From positions 1 to 61,170 of the IMG/VR virus record IMGVR_UViG_3300025131_008672: DNA of 61,170 nucleotides; one strand, 5' to 3'. A program made the position numbers and the translations under genes. This stretch comes from a virus. Below the pieces are notes generated by a model that did not search any database, was not told the origin of the DNA, and worked only from the letters and a program-made list of their open reading frames with translations. Positions 1 through 8,468 of the stretch are shown piece by piece (within the stretch, counting starts at the first letter, position 1; every line of letters begins with the position of its first letter).

Positions 1-155
1 TAGACAGCCTCTATTAGGTCCCCCGAAGCGCCAACACCATATTCTACTTGTAGCCTCAGGCGAACAGCATGATAATCATCTTCATTCATTTCGGAGAGAA
101 CGTTCGAAAGTTCTTCCTTAATAATTTTTCTTAGTCTTTGTTTAGTGATTTTCAT
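1..155 (-). CDS. Partial small phage protein with basic N-terminal helix
   Basis: The start codon is at 155, preceded by an AAGGA ribosome site that overlaps the end of the upstream gene. The frame stays open to the window edge, so the C-terminus is missing. The visible 51 residues begin MKITKQRLRKIIKEEL, a lysine/arginine-rich amphipathic helix followed by an acidic stretch. As far as I recall, similar MKITK...IIKEEL openings occur on many otherwise unrelated proteins of large marine myoviruses. An LSE tripeptide follows at about residues 20-22, which resembles the (L/I)xE site cut by T4-type prohead proteases. Capsid targeting is only a guess. Function unknown. Confidence 0.7.
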   Translation of the reverse strand, partial: MKITKQRLRKIIKEELSNVLSEMNEDDYHAVRLRLQVEYGVGASGDLIEAV

Positions 156-165
156 AATATATTCC

Positions 166-306
166 TTAAAGCAGTGAGCCTACGATCATTCCTGCGACAA
201 GCGCACCAGCACTGTTAAGCGCCAAAAGAACATAAACCTCGCGGGATCCCTGCAGTAACAAAAGCTGCTTTGCTAAGACTACCGTCTCTAATAATAACTG
301 TTTCAT
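166..306 (-). CDS. Small putative membrane protein (46 aa)
   Basis: A 46-residue frame starting with ATG at 306, with an AGAGGA ribosome site about 8 bases upstream and a stop at 166. It sits just downstream of the primase with an 11-base gap and is followed after 10 bases by the next gene. The N-terminal half is leucine-rich and amphipathic. Residues 24-46 form a continuous hydrophobic, Gly/Ala-containing segment (VYVLLALNSAGALVAGMIVG) that would make one transmembrane helix. I recognise no family. Its tight placement and good ribosome site support it as a real gene. Confidence 0.6.
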   Translation of the reverse strand: MKQLLLETVVLAKQLLLLQGSREVYVLLALNSAGALVAGMIVGSLL

Positions 307-317
307 GTTTTATTCCT

Positions 318-1253
318 CTATACCGACATTGCAAGCGCCAACAATAAATAGTTGTCTGGAGTTATAAGGGTCGCATTTTTCAGGCATTTCTGAAATTGTT
401 CCTTGTTCATTGAGCCAACATCTTCGTTATCGCCTATATCAACCTTCCAAACTTCAATATCAAAATCTAGTAAAGTCTTGATAATCTCCAACTCTTTCTT
501 CTTGGCGTCTGGATCCAAAGCAACATATACACCAGCATCCTCTTTAATAATTTTACGAAGCAAAACAGAGTGTGCATTTAAAGTAGAACCGAGGATAGGG
601 ACCGCATTGCGCCCAGCAATAATCGCATCAAAAATGCCTTCGACCAAAATAATATCCGAAGTCCAATCAACAAACAAATCGTTAAATATAATGTTTTTAC
701 TTGCTGGAGGGTTCTTGTATTTTGGATACTGGACCTTATCATAAGATCTGGAAATGAAATAGTTCAGATCACCTTCGTCATCAAATGACGGAATAATGAT
801 TCTAGCCTCATATTCTCCTCCGCTGCAATAGCCCATCTTCCACCAGACTATATCTTGCTTGCTGATGCCTCTCTTGCGCAGGTAATTGCGTGCAGCGAAG
901 CCGGTAGGTGGCACCTCCTTATTTGCCAAGGAGACAAACCCTTCGGGCATCTCAAGTATTTGTTTTTCTTCTATTTTTTCGACAAACAAATCTTCGAGTT
1001 TATCAAAATTAATCTCAGATGTAAGCTCACGCCACTGGGATTTGTGATGGTGGGTCCCAAAGCGCCGGACAACTCGATACAAGTTCTTGCCGCGCGTGTC
1101 GCAGACCCAGCACTTATAATAACCTTTATCTAGATTTACAGAAAACTTACGTTTATGATGATCACAATAGGGGCACTTAAAAAGAAATTCATTGTTGGCC
1201 CGATAGGCGTTCCCCAACACACTAGTGAGTATCTTTAGCTTCTTCTCTTTCAT
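318..1253 (-). CDS. DNA primase, zinc-finger/Toprim type
   Basis: 311 residues, the size of a short phage primase such as T4 gp61. A zinc-binding domain is visible at the N-terminus (C27-x2-C30 and C48-x2-C51). A Toprim catalytic domain follows, with the acidic motif ILVEGIFDAI (E205) and the DPD motif in YVALDPDA (D247, D249). It should synthesise RNA primers for lagging-strand replication with a phage helicase that lies outside this window. The ATG at 1253 lies inside the end of the resolvase gene (32-base overlap), so the two are probably translationally coupled. The ribosome site at this start is weak, but it is the only ATG before the zinc ligands. Confidence 0.88.
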   Translation of the reverse strand: MKEKKLKILTSVLGNAYRANNEFLFKCPYCDHHKRKFSVNLDKGYYKCWVCDTRGKNLYRVVRRFGTHHHKSQWRELTSEINFDKLEDLFVEKIEEKQILEMPEGFVSLANKEVPPTGFAARNYLRKRGISKQDIVWWKMGYCSGGEYEARIIIPSFDDEGDLNYFISRSYDKVQYPKYKNPPASKNIIFNDLFVDWTSDIILVEGIFDAIIAGRNAVPILGSTLNAHSVLLRKIIKEDAGVYVALDPDAKKKELEIIKTLLDFDIEVWKVDIGDNEDVGSMNKEQFQKCLKNATLITPDNYLLLALAMSV

Positions 1254-1755
1254 TTAGCCAGCCTGCCCTTGCTATAACATAACTATCTGACCGGTCAGCA
1301 TAGCCGGCCTTTGGATTTCCATGTCTAGTATATTGTACCTCAAATCCGGGTACGCTGTCAACAACAAACTGCATCGAAACAGCTTTTGCTTTTTGGCCGC
1401 GAGGGACTTTAATCCCGCATGCTTTACGCGCCGAGGTAGCAGCCAGATAGAGGGGCTCCTTCCCAAACATATTATAGCATATCCATGAGACGATGCCATT
1501 AATTTTTGAAAGTAGCGATAGGGTCTGTGCCGACGAAAAACCCGAACGAAATGATTGAAGCGACTGCTCAATATATACCTGTTCTATCTCATATATATCG
1601 TCTAGGGTTTGTAAGTGCGAGTTGATAATGCGTACTTTTTTAAAAAAATTCTTTTCTTTGCGTAGATCGATATGGTCGCACGCAAGAATATTGCCTTCAT
1701 AATCCAGTATGGTATAGCCCGTAATGCTCGTTGATATGTCTAATCCTAAAATCAT
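1222..1755 (-). CDS. RuvC-like Holliday-junction resolvase / RNase H-fold nuclease
   Basis: 177 residues with the RuvC-type RNase H fold signature. The first beta strand carries the catalytic aspartate (ILGLDIS, D6), the second acidic site is E63 in VYIEQS, and a C-terminal helix carries D154 and D157 in YADRSDSYVIA. This arrangement is known from RuvC and phage resolvases that cut four-way junctions. The likely role is resolving recombination or replication intermediates before packaging, replacing T4 endonuclease VII. It starts by ATGA overlap with the DUF2061 gene and overlaps the primase start. A non-resolvase role for this fold cannot be excluded. Confidence 0.85.
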   Translation of the reverse strand: MILGLDISTSITGYTILDYEGNILACDHIDLRKEKNFFKKVRIINSHLQTLDDIYEIEQVYIEQSLQSFRSGFSSAQTLSLLSKINGIVSWICYNMFGKEPLYLAATSARKACGIKVPRGQKAKAVSMQFVVDSVPGFEVQYTRHGNPKAGYADRSDSYVIARAGWLNEREEAKDTH

Positions 1756-1970
1756 TCTCTTCTTATTCCAAAATCTATTCTGTACCAGGCGCGCTCATGT
1801 AAATAATATAATATCATTTTTGTAATCAACTCTAGAGACCCTATCGCCATTCCTACCTTGGGGTCTCCCGAGACGATCCATCCCAGCATTATAGTATCTA
1901 AAGTTCCGACGGCGCGCCATGTTACTGTTTTTAAGATATGGCGCATGCGATTGATGCTTGGTTTTGTCAT
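1752..1970 (-). CDS. DUF2061 small membrane protein
   Basis: 72 residues matching the DUF2061 pattern: an N-terminal RHILKTVTWRAVGTLDT segment, a hydrophobic stretch ending in the GDP turn, then ELITKMILYYLHERAWYRIDFG. The family is found in bacteria and in large phages as a short, probably inner-membrane protein with two helices. Its function is not known. It is joined by ATGA overlaps to both neighbours, so it is translated as part of the resolvase-primase string. Confidence 0.85.
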   Translation of the reverse strand: MTKPSINRMRHILKTVTWRAVGTLDTIMLGWIVSGDPKVGMAIGSLELITKMILYYLHERAWYRIDFGIRRE

Positions 1971-2152
1971 GGCATATAATCCTTAATCTTTGGGAGCGTA
2001 TTCTCTTCTATTTTAATACGGAAAGATACTGTTACTTTTTTATCTTTCTCATAATAAACCAAAACATTTTTGTTTCGTTCTACGTACCCAACATTATTAA
2101 AAGCATCGCGAAGAGATCGAAAGATTTGAAGAATAACATCTTCTCTTGTCAT
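1967..2152 (-). CDS. Small hypothetical protein (61 aa)
   Basis: 61 residues, soluble, with a helical N-terminus and a beta-rich middle (NVLVYYEKDKKVTVSFRIKI). The start lies two bases after the preceding stop and the end overlaps the DUF2061 start by ATGA. I recognise no family. Its charged, compact composition resembles the small DNA- or protein-binding accessory proteins common in large phages, but nothing in the sequence fixes a function. Confidence 0.6.
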   Translation of the reverse strand: MTREDVILQIFRSLRDAFNNVGYVERNKNVLVYYEKDKKVTVSFRIKIEENTLPKIKDYMP

Positions 2153-2154
2153 TG

Positions 2155-2340
2155 TTATATTTTTTCATTCATCGCCCATTTAGCTGATTGGGCGAACACA
2201 TATTCGTATTCGTCGGTGCCAGCCAGAGCAGTTTCCGCTCTGCGGAGAGCTGTTTGAAGAGTGTCCACGAGAGCGCGGAGATCTGCTGTTTGTGATTCTA
2301 GGTTTTTAATTCTTCGACGAGTTTGCTTATCAATTTCCAT
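2155..2340 (-). CDS. Small coiled-coil protein (61 aa)
   Basis: The frame extends further upstream, but the start is placed at ATG 2340 (MEIDKQTRRRIKN) because an AGAGGAAAT ribosome site lies directly before it and the upstream gene stops at 2348. Heptad-like spacing of leucine and alanine from about residue 10 to 42 (LESQTADLRALVDTLQTALR) predicts a short coiled coil. Function unknown. It closes the tail module and may still be a virion component. Confidence 0.65.
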   Translation of the reverse strand: MEIDKQTRRRIKNLESQTADLRALVDTLQTALRRAETALAGTDEYEYVFAQSAKWAMNEKI

Positions 2341-2347
2341 ATTTCCT

Positions 2348-3610
2348 CTATATATCGGTTTTGATCTTAAAAGTAAAACTACGATTTGCAGTTTTTTTAA
2401 CGGGCATCGCCAATTTAGCAATACCAATTAAATTTCTTTCATCGTCATAAACACCAACTCTAGAAATATACGTGGTCTTTTCAAAAGACCCAGTGGGGTC
2501 ATTATACGAGGAACTGACTACATTTTTAATCCTAATATTCTGATTTTCCATGTAGACAGTTGAACTCGTGGTAGCGTAACTCCCTGTGGAGTACTGACGG
2601 AAGGTGGGATTATTAGATTGATTGAGATCACCCTTGGGCGCCATGGCAAACATCGTAAGAGTTTGGGTAGTGCTGGTACCGCTCATGTCTAAAATCCACG
2701 TGGATTTTGGTGCGTGAATAGTGCCCGAGATCGATTGAGCAAAATATACCCATCTGGGGTTGTCGCCGGCGACCGTAGGTGGCCGGCCGGTCTGTAAATA
2801 TCCGTCCGTGTCCGATAGAGACCCCAAACGATAGGACGCGGTTAAAATTAAAAACCCCTCGCCATAGAGAACCAAGCCGATCGGGGAGCCTGTGCGAGAC
2901 CCTGTAGTTTCATACAGGACCCCATCCCTATTGGTATCTTGGGCTCTGCCAATCACAGAACCAGTATAGTAATATCGCAGATCTACAGTTCCTTTTTTAA
3001 TGGCAGAGCCATAAAATATAGTGGGAATACTCACTAAGCCCACCGCAACAGTATCTAAGTTGCGACTCACAGGGCCATCGGGGCCATAGGTAAAATTAGG
3101 ATTCAAATATTCATAACTATTAATAGTATTTTTAAGGCTTAAAAGATGAGACACCCATGCACGTTCGGCGACAGGAGTACTACTATATCGGGGAGTGGAG
3201 GCCCAATAATACTCTTTAGAGATTGAGGCCGTTAAAGGATATTCACCGAAGATTACGTCTCCATAATTCAGGGTGTTAAAACTAGCACCAGCAGTCGTGC
3301 GCATTCCGATTCTTGACCCATTTTTAACCACCCACGGATAAATTAATCCTTTATCTGGCGTCGTGGTGCCCTCTGGGCCAGATGGGCCTATTAATCGAAT
3401 CGAGGAGGCCGAATAGTGGCGATCTATATTGAGTTCGTATAAAGAAACATGACCTGCATTTGTTAGGCGAATTGGGTTAGAGTAAGCGCCGGAAAGATTT
3501 GGGGTATTATTATAAAAAACCGAACTGCTATAGATTATAAATTTAGCACTCGGATATGTTTTTAAAGTATTGATGTAGACATCATTACTGTTAAATTTGT
3601 AATAAGGCAT
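2348..3610 (-). CDS. Virion structural protein, tail/appendage type
   Basis: 420 residues, beta-rich and full of Ser, Thr, Gly, Tyr and Asn, as expected for an extracellular virion protein. The last ~100 residues resemble those of the next gene upstream: an NPTF/NPTY motif, a central YISRVGVYDDERNLIG segment, then IAKLAMPVKK and a short F-x-I/V-K terminal strand. The two genes are therefore partly duplicated, with different N-terminal bodies on a shared C-terminal module. No enzymatic motif is seen. The ribosome site is weak (AAGTGG). The context of adjacent baseplate-type genes supports a structural role. Confidence 0.7.
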   Translation of the reverse strand: MPYYKFNSNDVYINTLKTYPSAKFIIYSSSVFYNNTPNLSGAYSNPIRLTNAGHVSLYELNIDRHYSASSIRLIGPSGPEGTTTPDKGLIYPWVVKNGSRIGMRTTAGASFNTLNYGDVIFGEYPLTASISKEYYWASTPRYSSTPVAERAWVSHLLSLKNTINSYEYLNPNFTYGPDGPVSRNLDTVAVGLVSIPTIFYGSAIKKGTVDLRYYYTGSVIGRAQDTNRDGVLYETTGSRTGSPIGLVLYGEGFLILTASYRLGSLSDTDGYLQTGRPPTVAGDNPRWVYFAQSISGTIHAPKSTWILDMSGTSTTQTLTMFAMAPKGDLNQSNNPTFRQYSTGSYATTSSTVYMENQNIRIKNVVSSSYNDPTGSFEKTTYISRVGVYDDERNLIGIAKLAMPVKKTANRSFTFKIKTDI

Positions 3611-3628
3611 AGCATGACCACTTAACCA

Positions 3629-4732
3629 TTAATAATCTAAACGCACCCGTAACGTAAATTCTGTAGTGGGATCTTTTTTCAAGGGTTCGGACAACTTGGC
3701 CACAGCCAACATTTCATTATCTGCCGAATATAGGCCCACCGTTGTAGCATAGGTAACTGGTAAATCTTGTGCATTGTTCTTAACCACAAGCTTGCTGCTA
3801 CTCAAATATGTTGGGTTTCCTGAATAGTTAAAGTCGGTATTATTGATCCGACAGAAATACACCGAAGAGTTGAGTTCGGTCGTATTATTAAACGAAACAT
3901 TATACATCCGATGACGCAGGGCGTCGCAGTTAGCGTCAATTGTAGAGCCGGTTAAAACCGCTACCACACCATAATTTGCCGCGGAGGATCCGTCCTTCAA
4001 TTGGACTGCGCCTCCTACCAAAGGACCAAACACAGAAGCCGTAATAACTGCAATACCGGCCTGATAATAAAGGAGGCCGACCTTAGGAGTGCTTCCACTC
4101 AGGGGATCACCGGAGTTCGGTGCTGAATTTCCGCTTCCGGACGCGCGCAAAATACCATACTCGCCGGCCGGAGAATTAACTTTATAACTGGTGGAGCCAC
4201 TGCCATCTGTAATTAGGATGCGTTGCGTGAAACCTCCATCTGGGTATGTCTGTCCCACCCCAAGAGTGAGAGAGAAACTTCCCTTTTTAACTTCGTCTTT
4301 GGAAAGGAGGCGTGCAAAGTTAATGAAATAAGCTTCATCTATTTTATTGCCTCCCGTGAAATCCCCATCATCGTCAAAACGCCTGATCGCATTAGTCTCA
4401 TCAAACCCTACCAGAATCTGTGCCATCTGATTATAAATATTAATCTTCTTCGGCTGCATAGAATAATCAGCAGCAGAAGATTGTGATAAACTAGATTCGG
4501 CTGAGTACCCTGCTGTTAGATCAAAAATATGATTGGCGGACGAACTAAGGAAGGGGTAATCATATACCGACTCAAACATTCCATGACTATACGTCTTAAT
4601 ATTATACTCGGTGCCCGCCTTATTGGTGTACGTCCCTGATATAATCGTTCCTGTTATTGGAATTGCCTCGTGCAGCAAGTTTCTTGTTACAACCGAGTCT
4701 TTGTCATCAAATGTTTTAAACGAAGTAGCCAT
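3629..4732 (-). CDS. Virion structural protein with shared C-terminal module
   Basis: 367 residues, starting at ATG 4732 behind an AAGGAT ribosome site. The N-terminus (MATSFKTFDDKDSVVTRNLL) is a pattern I associate with structural proteins of marine myoviruses. The middle is Gly/Ser-rich and beta-like. The C-terminal ~90 residues (NPTYLSSSKLVVKN, TVGLYSADNEMLAVAKL, VRLDY) match the C-terminus of the neighbouring 420-residue protein. The probable role is a tail or baseplate appendage subunit. No peptidase or lyase motif is visible. Confidence 0.72.
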   Translation of the reverse strand: MATSFKTFDDKDSVVTRNLLHEAIPITGTIISGTYTNKAGTEYNIKTYSHGMFESVYDYPFLSSSANHIFDLTAGYSAESSLSQSSAADYSMQPKKINIYNQMAQILVGFDETNAIRRFDDDGDFTGGNKIDEAYFINFARLLSKDEVKKGSFSLTLGVGQTYPDGGFTQRILITDGSGSTSYKVNSPAGEYGILRASGSGNSAPNSGDPLSGSTPKVGLLYYQAGIAVITASVFGPLVGGAVQLKDGSSAANYGVVAVLTGSTIDANCDALRHRMYNVSFNNTTELNSSVYFCRINNTDFNYSGNPTYLSSSKLVVKNNAQDLPVTYATTVGLYSADNEMLAVAKLSEPLKKDPTTEFTLRVRLDY

Positions 4733-4747
4733 CTTTTAATCCTTATC

Positions 4748-5695
4748 CTAAACTTTCTTCACAAATCTAATCGGAACATCTAGCGTATACCCTGTACTAA
4801 CCCCAGAAATCCTTATCGTAGAGTCAATAAATCGATAGGACGCTGCAGCGATCGTTTTAGAGCCCTGGCCCGTTATAGTTGTAGTACCCAGAGATCCTAG
4901 CTGTGTGAATAAATATGTACTTGTTTTGAGATCCAAACTAGATGCGATCTTAAACGACACCTTTGTGCCGCGGGGGCCTTGAATCTGAGATGCATCCCCT
5001 TCAGCGATGCGCGTGACCACGTCTGAATCGTCGTTGAGGGTAAATATATAGGTAGCTATGTTATCATCATCAATAGCCGTGGGCGTGAAACTTAAAGAAC
5101 TATTAGTATTAGCATTCGTAGTTGGAGAAGCAACAAAGCCCAAACGATTATCTATTTGCAAAAAGTATTGAGTTTCAAGTAAGTCTTGACTAATAATACT
5201 GTTGGACGACAATTCAAGTGTATCTAGGCCTTGATCGGCCCGAATAAGCTTGGAACCTTGTTGAGGAATATCACCGTTAAGCTGTCCATTTATCAGAGTA
5301 TTTGTCCCCGAGCCCTTAAGATCATTAACGGTAGTCTCATCTGCGAGCACTAAATAGTTATTGAATTGAGAATTAAGCGTGGAACTGTCTTCATTAAAGA
5401 GTTTAATGACCGGAAGATATAAGAGGTCGTTCCGGGCAATTGAAAGAAGTCGCGACTTCATGCTGGACATATTATTGGTAAACGCCTCCAAAACTGGGGT
5501 TTGAAGTATGTTAAGATCGTAGTACGCCGATCCACTCGTATTATTTTTGTCGTAGAGGCCGTAGTCGATTTCGTCATCTGCCAAAGCAAACTTTGAAACC
5601 TTAAAGCTCCCATTCCCCTCCGCTAGCCGCTTTCGGCCCAAGTCGGTTAAAACAGCGTCCAAAATAATGTCGCCAGAATTATCTAGAAATCCCAT
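4748..5695 (-). CDS. Virion structural protein, LTxxGR/DDEIDY N-terminal domain
   Basis: 315 residues. The N-terminus carries ILDAVLTDLGRKRLAEG followed by FKVSKFALADDEIDY. The same layout appears at the N-terminus of the 338-residue protein at 11405-12421 (LTEYGKYLLSLG, then FFDDDILYD), so the two share a domain. The rest is beta-rich and Thr/Ser-rich. It starts behind a GAGGA ribosome site in the largest intergenic gap of the window. I infer a baseplate or tail-sheath-associated structural role from context; no catalytic motif is seen. Confidence 0.72.
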   Translation of the reverse strand: MGFLDNSGDIILDAVLTDLGRKRLAEGNGSFKVSKFALADDEIDYGLYDKNNTSGSAYYDLNILQTPVLEAFTNNMSSMKSRLLSIARNDLLYLPVIKLFNEDSSTLNSQFNNYLVLADETTVNDLKGSGTNTLINGQLNGDIPQQGSKLIRADQGLDTLELSSNSIISQDLLETQYFLQIDNRLGFVASPTTNANTNSSLSFTPTAIDDDNIATYIFTLNDDSDVVTRIAEGDASQIQGPRGTKVSFKIASSLDLKTSTYLFTQLGSLGTTTITGQGSKTIAAASYRFIDSTIRISGVSTGYTLDVPIRFVKKV

Positions 5696-5710
5696 AGTAT
5701 CGTCCTCTTC

Positions 5711-5720
5711 ATATAAATAG
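5711..5720. promoter_or_regulatory. Candidate late-promoter-like box (weak)
   Basis: The 46-base gap before the 315-residue gene contains ATATAAATAG on the plus strand, which reads CTATTTATAT on the minus strand. The plus reading contains the exact T4 late-promoter octamer TATAAATA, but it points away from the minus-strand genes. On the minus strand the box lies 25 bases before the ATG at 5695. A similar box (CTATTTAGTA) lies 26 bases before the PhoH start. Which strand it acts on, if any, is unresolved. Confidence 0.25.
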
Positions 5721-5741
5721 TCTTAAATATCATTATTCGCT

Positions 5742-8465
5742 TCATTTTACTATCCCTGAATTCTTAAACGTGATATTCAAATCAAGTTTTCTTCCTGTTT
5801 GTTTGCTCACCAAGCGCAATTTAAACTTTTTCTCCCACAAACTGTCCTGAAGATGTGAGGCACCTAATGGAACCACTGGTTTGAGGCCCAATTCAGGGCT
5901 TTGCATCGGTCCACCTTGGATGAGAGGGTCATAAGCTTTTTGCCACCCGGCTGGTTCTATAAGTATAAACCTTCTTGCGTTAGTTGTTAACGTTTGTTTT
6001 ACAGGATCTATACTAAATACTTTCTGTCTCAAAAATATCTGTCCGTTATTGTCTATCATTTCAATTTCGATGATAGTTGAAGGATTAGAAATATTCCCAT
6101 GTACATCGATTGCCCGGGCGCAATAATAATATTTTTTATTCGGTACTATGGTATCTATGTGAGAAGCGGGCGTCCCATACGTGGGGTTTAAATCAGGTGA
6201 TAAAATATGCTTATCAGTGAAAGCCGCATAGCTCTCCGGCGGAGTGTCCACCCGAAAAAGTTGATATGCGTCTACAGGGTCATCTGATTCAAACCGTATT
6301 TTTTTGCCTTGCTCCTGAATTTGATCAAAAGTAAGCGCCACCCCTTCTTGGGCCAAATATTCCTTTTCAAAAAAGTTACGATCAGTGCTTTGTATTACCA
6401 CCGGCTTTAAGGATTGGCGCCCGGTACCGGCATTTAATAAAACTTGAAGGCGATTGTTAACACCCCGATGTGGATAAAAAGAAACATCTGGAGCGACAGG
6501 GGGACTGTCTACAATCATTGCATCAATCCCATTAGGCATCAGATATGGAAGCAGTACAAGACGTATATTATAAGAATTGTGCACTTTAATAAATTTTATT
6601 CTAGCCTCTATTGGCGTTGTAGGCGTATCCTTTGATTTATCTTCATACGAATATTCATTACCAAATATAGCCACTACTTGGTTAATTTCATAGCGATATT
6701 TCTTTTCATATTTAACTTGTGAATCACAAAAAGTCAAAGGCAAATGAGCGTTTTTATAGTCAAACTTGTTAGAGAAATAAAATGTTTGGAGGAGGGACCC
6801 GCGGGAATCCTCATCAGTTAATTCATATTTGTTTACAACATACATTAAAGTCTCGGTGTGCGACCATTTATTATCTAACACTTCCATGTAGGTGCGGCAG
6901 AAGCTCTCTATTTTTTCCTCTATTTCTACCTGTGCATTTTCAATGTGACCTCCTTTGGCCACCAGCTTGCGTGCCCCATTGAAACCAGTGCGCCGATAAT
7001 CTTTTAGAAAACGATAAGGAGGATTAATGTAACTCGCGTCGGTTGCGGCGGGAGGAAGGGCTGGAGTACTATAATTGTTAATACATTTAAGAGCTTCTTC
7101 TAAAGAGTTGGGCACTAACTCAACGCTGCCGGGACGACGGGAGGCGGCATAGTCGCTAAAAGCCTCTTTTAAGTCTACCAAAACAGGAACAGTCACCGTT
7201 GTAGTTTGATAGTTATGATTCGGTTTCTTCACGCCTTGCGCTTCGCGCTGGGTGAAGCGAAAGGTTGCAGGTCCGGGCGGTTGGGCACTCCCCAATCCTA
7301 ACATCGTATTAATAGCAGCAACTTGAAGAATATCAATAAAATCCTTTGTATCCTTATCGTTGGCAAGCCGCTTAAGCAGGGAGTTACCGAGGCCACCCTT
7401 TATACTGCCCCCAACAGCGTCGGGGTCCGGCGGGATCACAAGTTTCATGCAAAACGGAACCATCTCCCCTTCTACATAGCCCTCGTTCAGTAGCCCCTCA
7501 TCAGTATGCAACACTACAAAATTAGTATTATTGGCCTCCATTGAGCCACCAATTGCCGGTGATGGCGGCTTAACCAGCGCAGCGGCCCATAATTGATATG
7601 TTTCCCCAATATTTCTTTCTGTTATAGTGGTGAGCGTACTTATAAAATAGGGAAGAGAGCCGCCCAATGTTAAATCGGTCTGATGGAACTCGGCCAACAA
7701 AAGGCTTCCGGTATTGCGTAACTCCGACTGAAGGATGTACATGTTTGGAAGCGAGTTTTCCGAAATGGCGGGGGGGCTGATAACGCTCTCATAGTTTGGA
7801 GACGTATCAGCATAATAATTATATTCCGATATTATGTCAAGAGAACTCCCCGCAGCATTTCGTAAGTTTTTATCCCCGGGAACTCCATAAACAAAGGAAG
7901 TATAATCTTTAACGGCGCCATGGCCTGACGCTGTTACCTCTATCTCGTTGATGAGCCCATCGTACCACTCGCCGGCCTTTTCAAACCTTCCATGAATATA
8001 TTGATAAAGATTTCGCGCCATGATCGGAGGAGGCTGGGGTGTTGGCCAAGCCAAGAATCCTGCGGATGCATTGCTTTTATTTTCAAACGCATTCCACGCT
8101 CCCTCATCACCAGCAATATTAAGAACAGGAGAGTATTGTTCGGCGCGGGGGGCCTTCCTAATCTCTCCTTCATTGAGAATTCGTAGGACAATATTCTCTG
8201 TTTGAAGATGAAGTCTCCCGAGGTTGCGCGAACTATGGTCCCAGGCGTTGCCAGGATTACTATAGGACCACATCATCTTACCGCGGGAGCCCTCATAAAC
8301 GGTATTATAATTACCCAACACGCCGCGGAGTCGATCGACGCAATTGCCCCAACTATGTCGTACCATGGGGTGGAATCCATCAAGATTATTAAGACGCTCT
8401 AGCGGACCAATGAGATTATTATCAACAAGACGCATTTGATACTTATAAGATTTGTCTTGAGTCAT
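5742..8465 (-). CDS. Large virion structural protein with fibronectin-III-like segment
   Basis: 907 residues, starting behind GGGAGGATATT, one of the better ribosome sites in the window. Most of the length has no recognisable motif. Around residues 730-800 there is a segment resembling a fibronectin-type-III repeat (YQLFRVDTPPESY, then PNKKYYYCARAIDVHGNISN), a fold common in tail and adhesion proteins. It lies between other beta-rich structural genes, so I infer a baseplate or fibre component. It could be a host-contact protein, but no carbohydrate-binding or hydrolase motif is visible. Confidence 0.68.
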   Translation of the reverse strand: MTQDKSYKYQMRLVDNNLIGPLERLNNLDGFHPMVRHSWGNCVDRLRGVLGNYNTVYEGSRGKMMWSYSNPGNAWDHSSRNLGRLHLQTENIVLRILNEGEIRKAPRAEQYSPVLNIAGDEGAWNAFENKSNASAGFLAWPTPQPPPIMARNLYQYIHGRFEKAGEWYDGLINEIEVTASGHGAVKDYTSFVYGVPGDKNLRNAAGSSLDIISEYNYYADTSPNYESVISPPAISENSLPNMYILQSELRNTGSLLLAEFHQTDLTLGGSLPYFISTLTTITERNIGETYQLWAAALVKPPSPAIGGSMEANNTNFVVLHTDEGLLNEGYVEGEMVPFCMKLVIPPDPDAVGGSIKGGLGNSLLKRLANDKDTKDFIDILQVAAINTMLGLGSAQPPGPATFRFTQREAQGVKKPNHNYQTTTVTVPVLVDLKEAFSDYAASRRPGSVELVPNSLEEALKCINNYSTPALPPAATDASYINPPYRFLKDYRRTGFNGARKLVAKGGHIENAQVEIEEKIESFCRTYMEVLDNKWSHTETLMYVVNKYELTDEDSRGSLLQTFYFSNKFDYKNAHLPLTFCDSQVKYEKKYRYEINQVVAIFGNEYSYEDKSKDTPTTPIEARIKFIKVHNSYNIRLVLLPYLMPNGIDAMIVDSPPVAPDVSFYPHRGVNNRLQVLLNAGTGRQSLKPVVIQSTDRNFFEKEYLAQEGVALTFDQIQEQGKKIRFESDDPVDAYQLFRVDTPPESYAAFTDKHILSPDLNPTYGTPASHIDTIVPNKKYYYCARAIDVHGNISNPSTIIEIEMIDNNGQIFLRQKVFSIDPVKQTLTTNARRFILIEPAGWQKAYDPLIQGGPMQSPELGLKPVVPLGASHLQDSLWEKKFKLRLVSKQTGRKLDLNITFKNSGIVK

Positions 8466-8468
8466 CTT

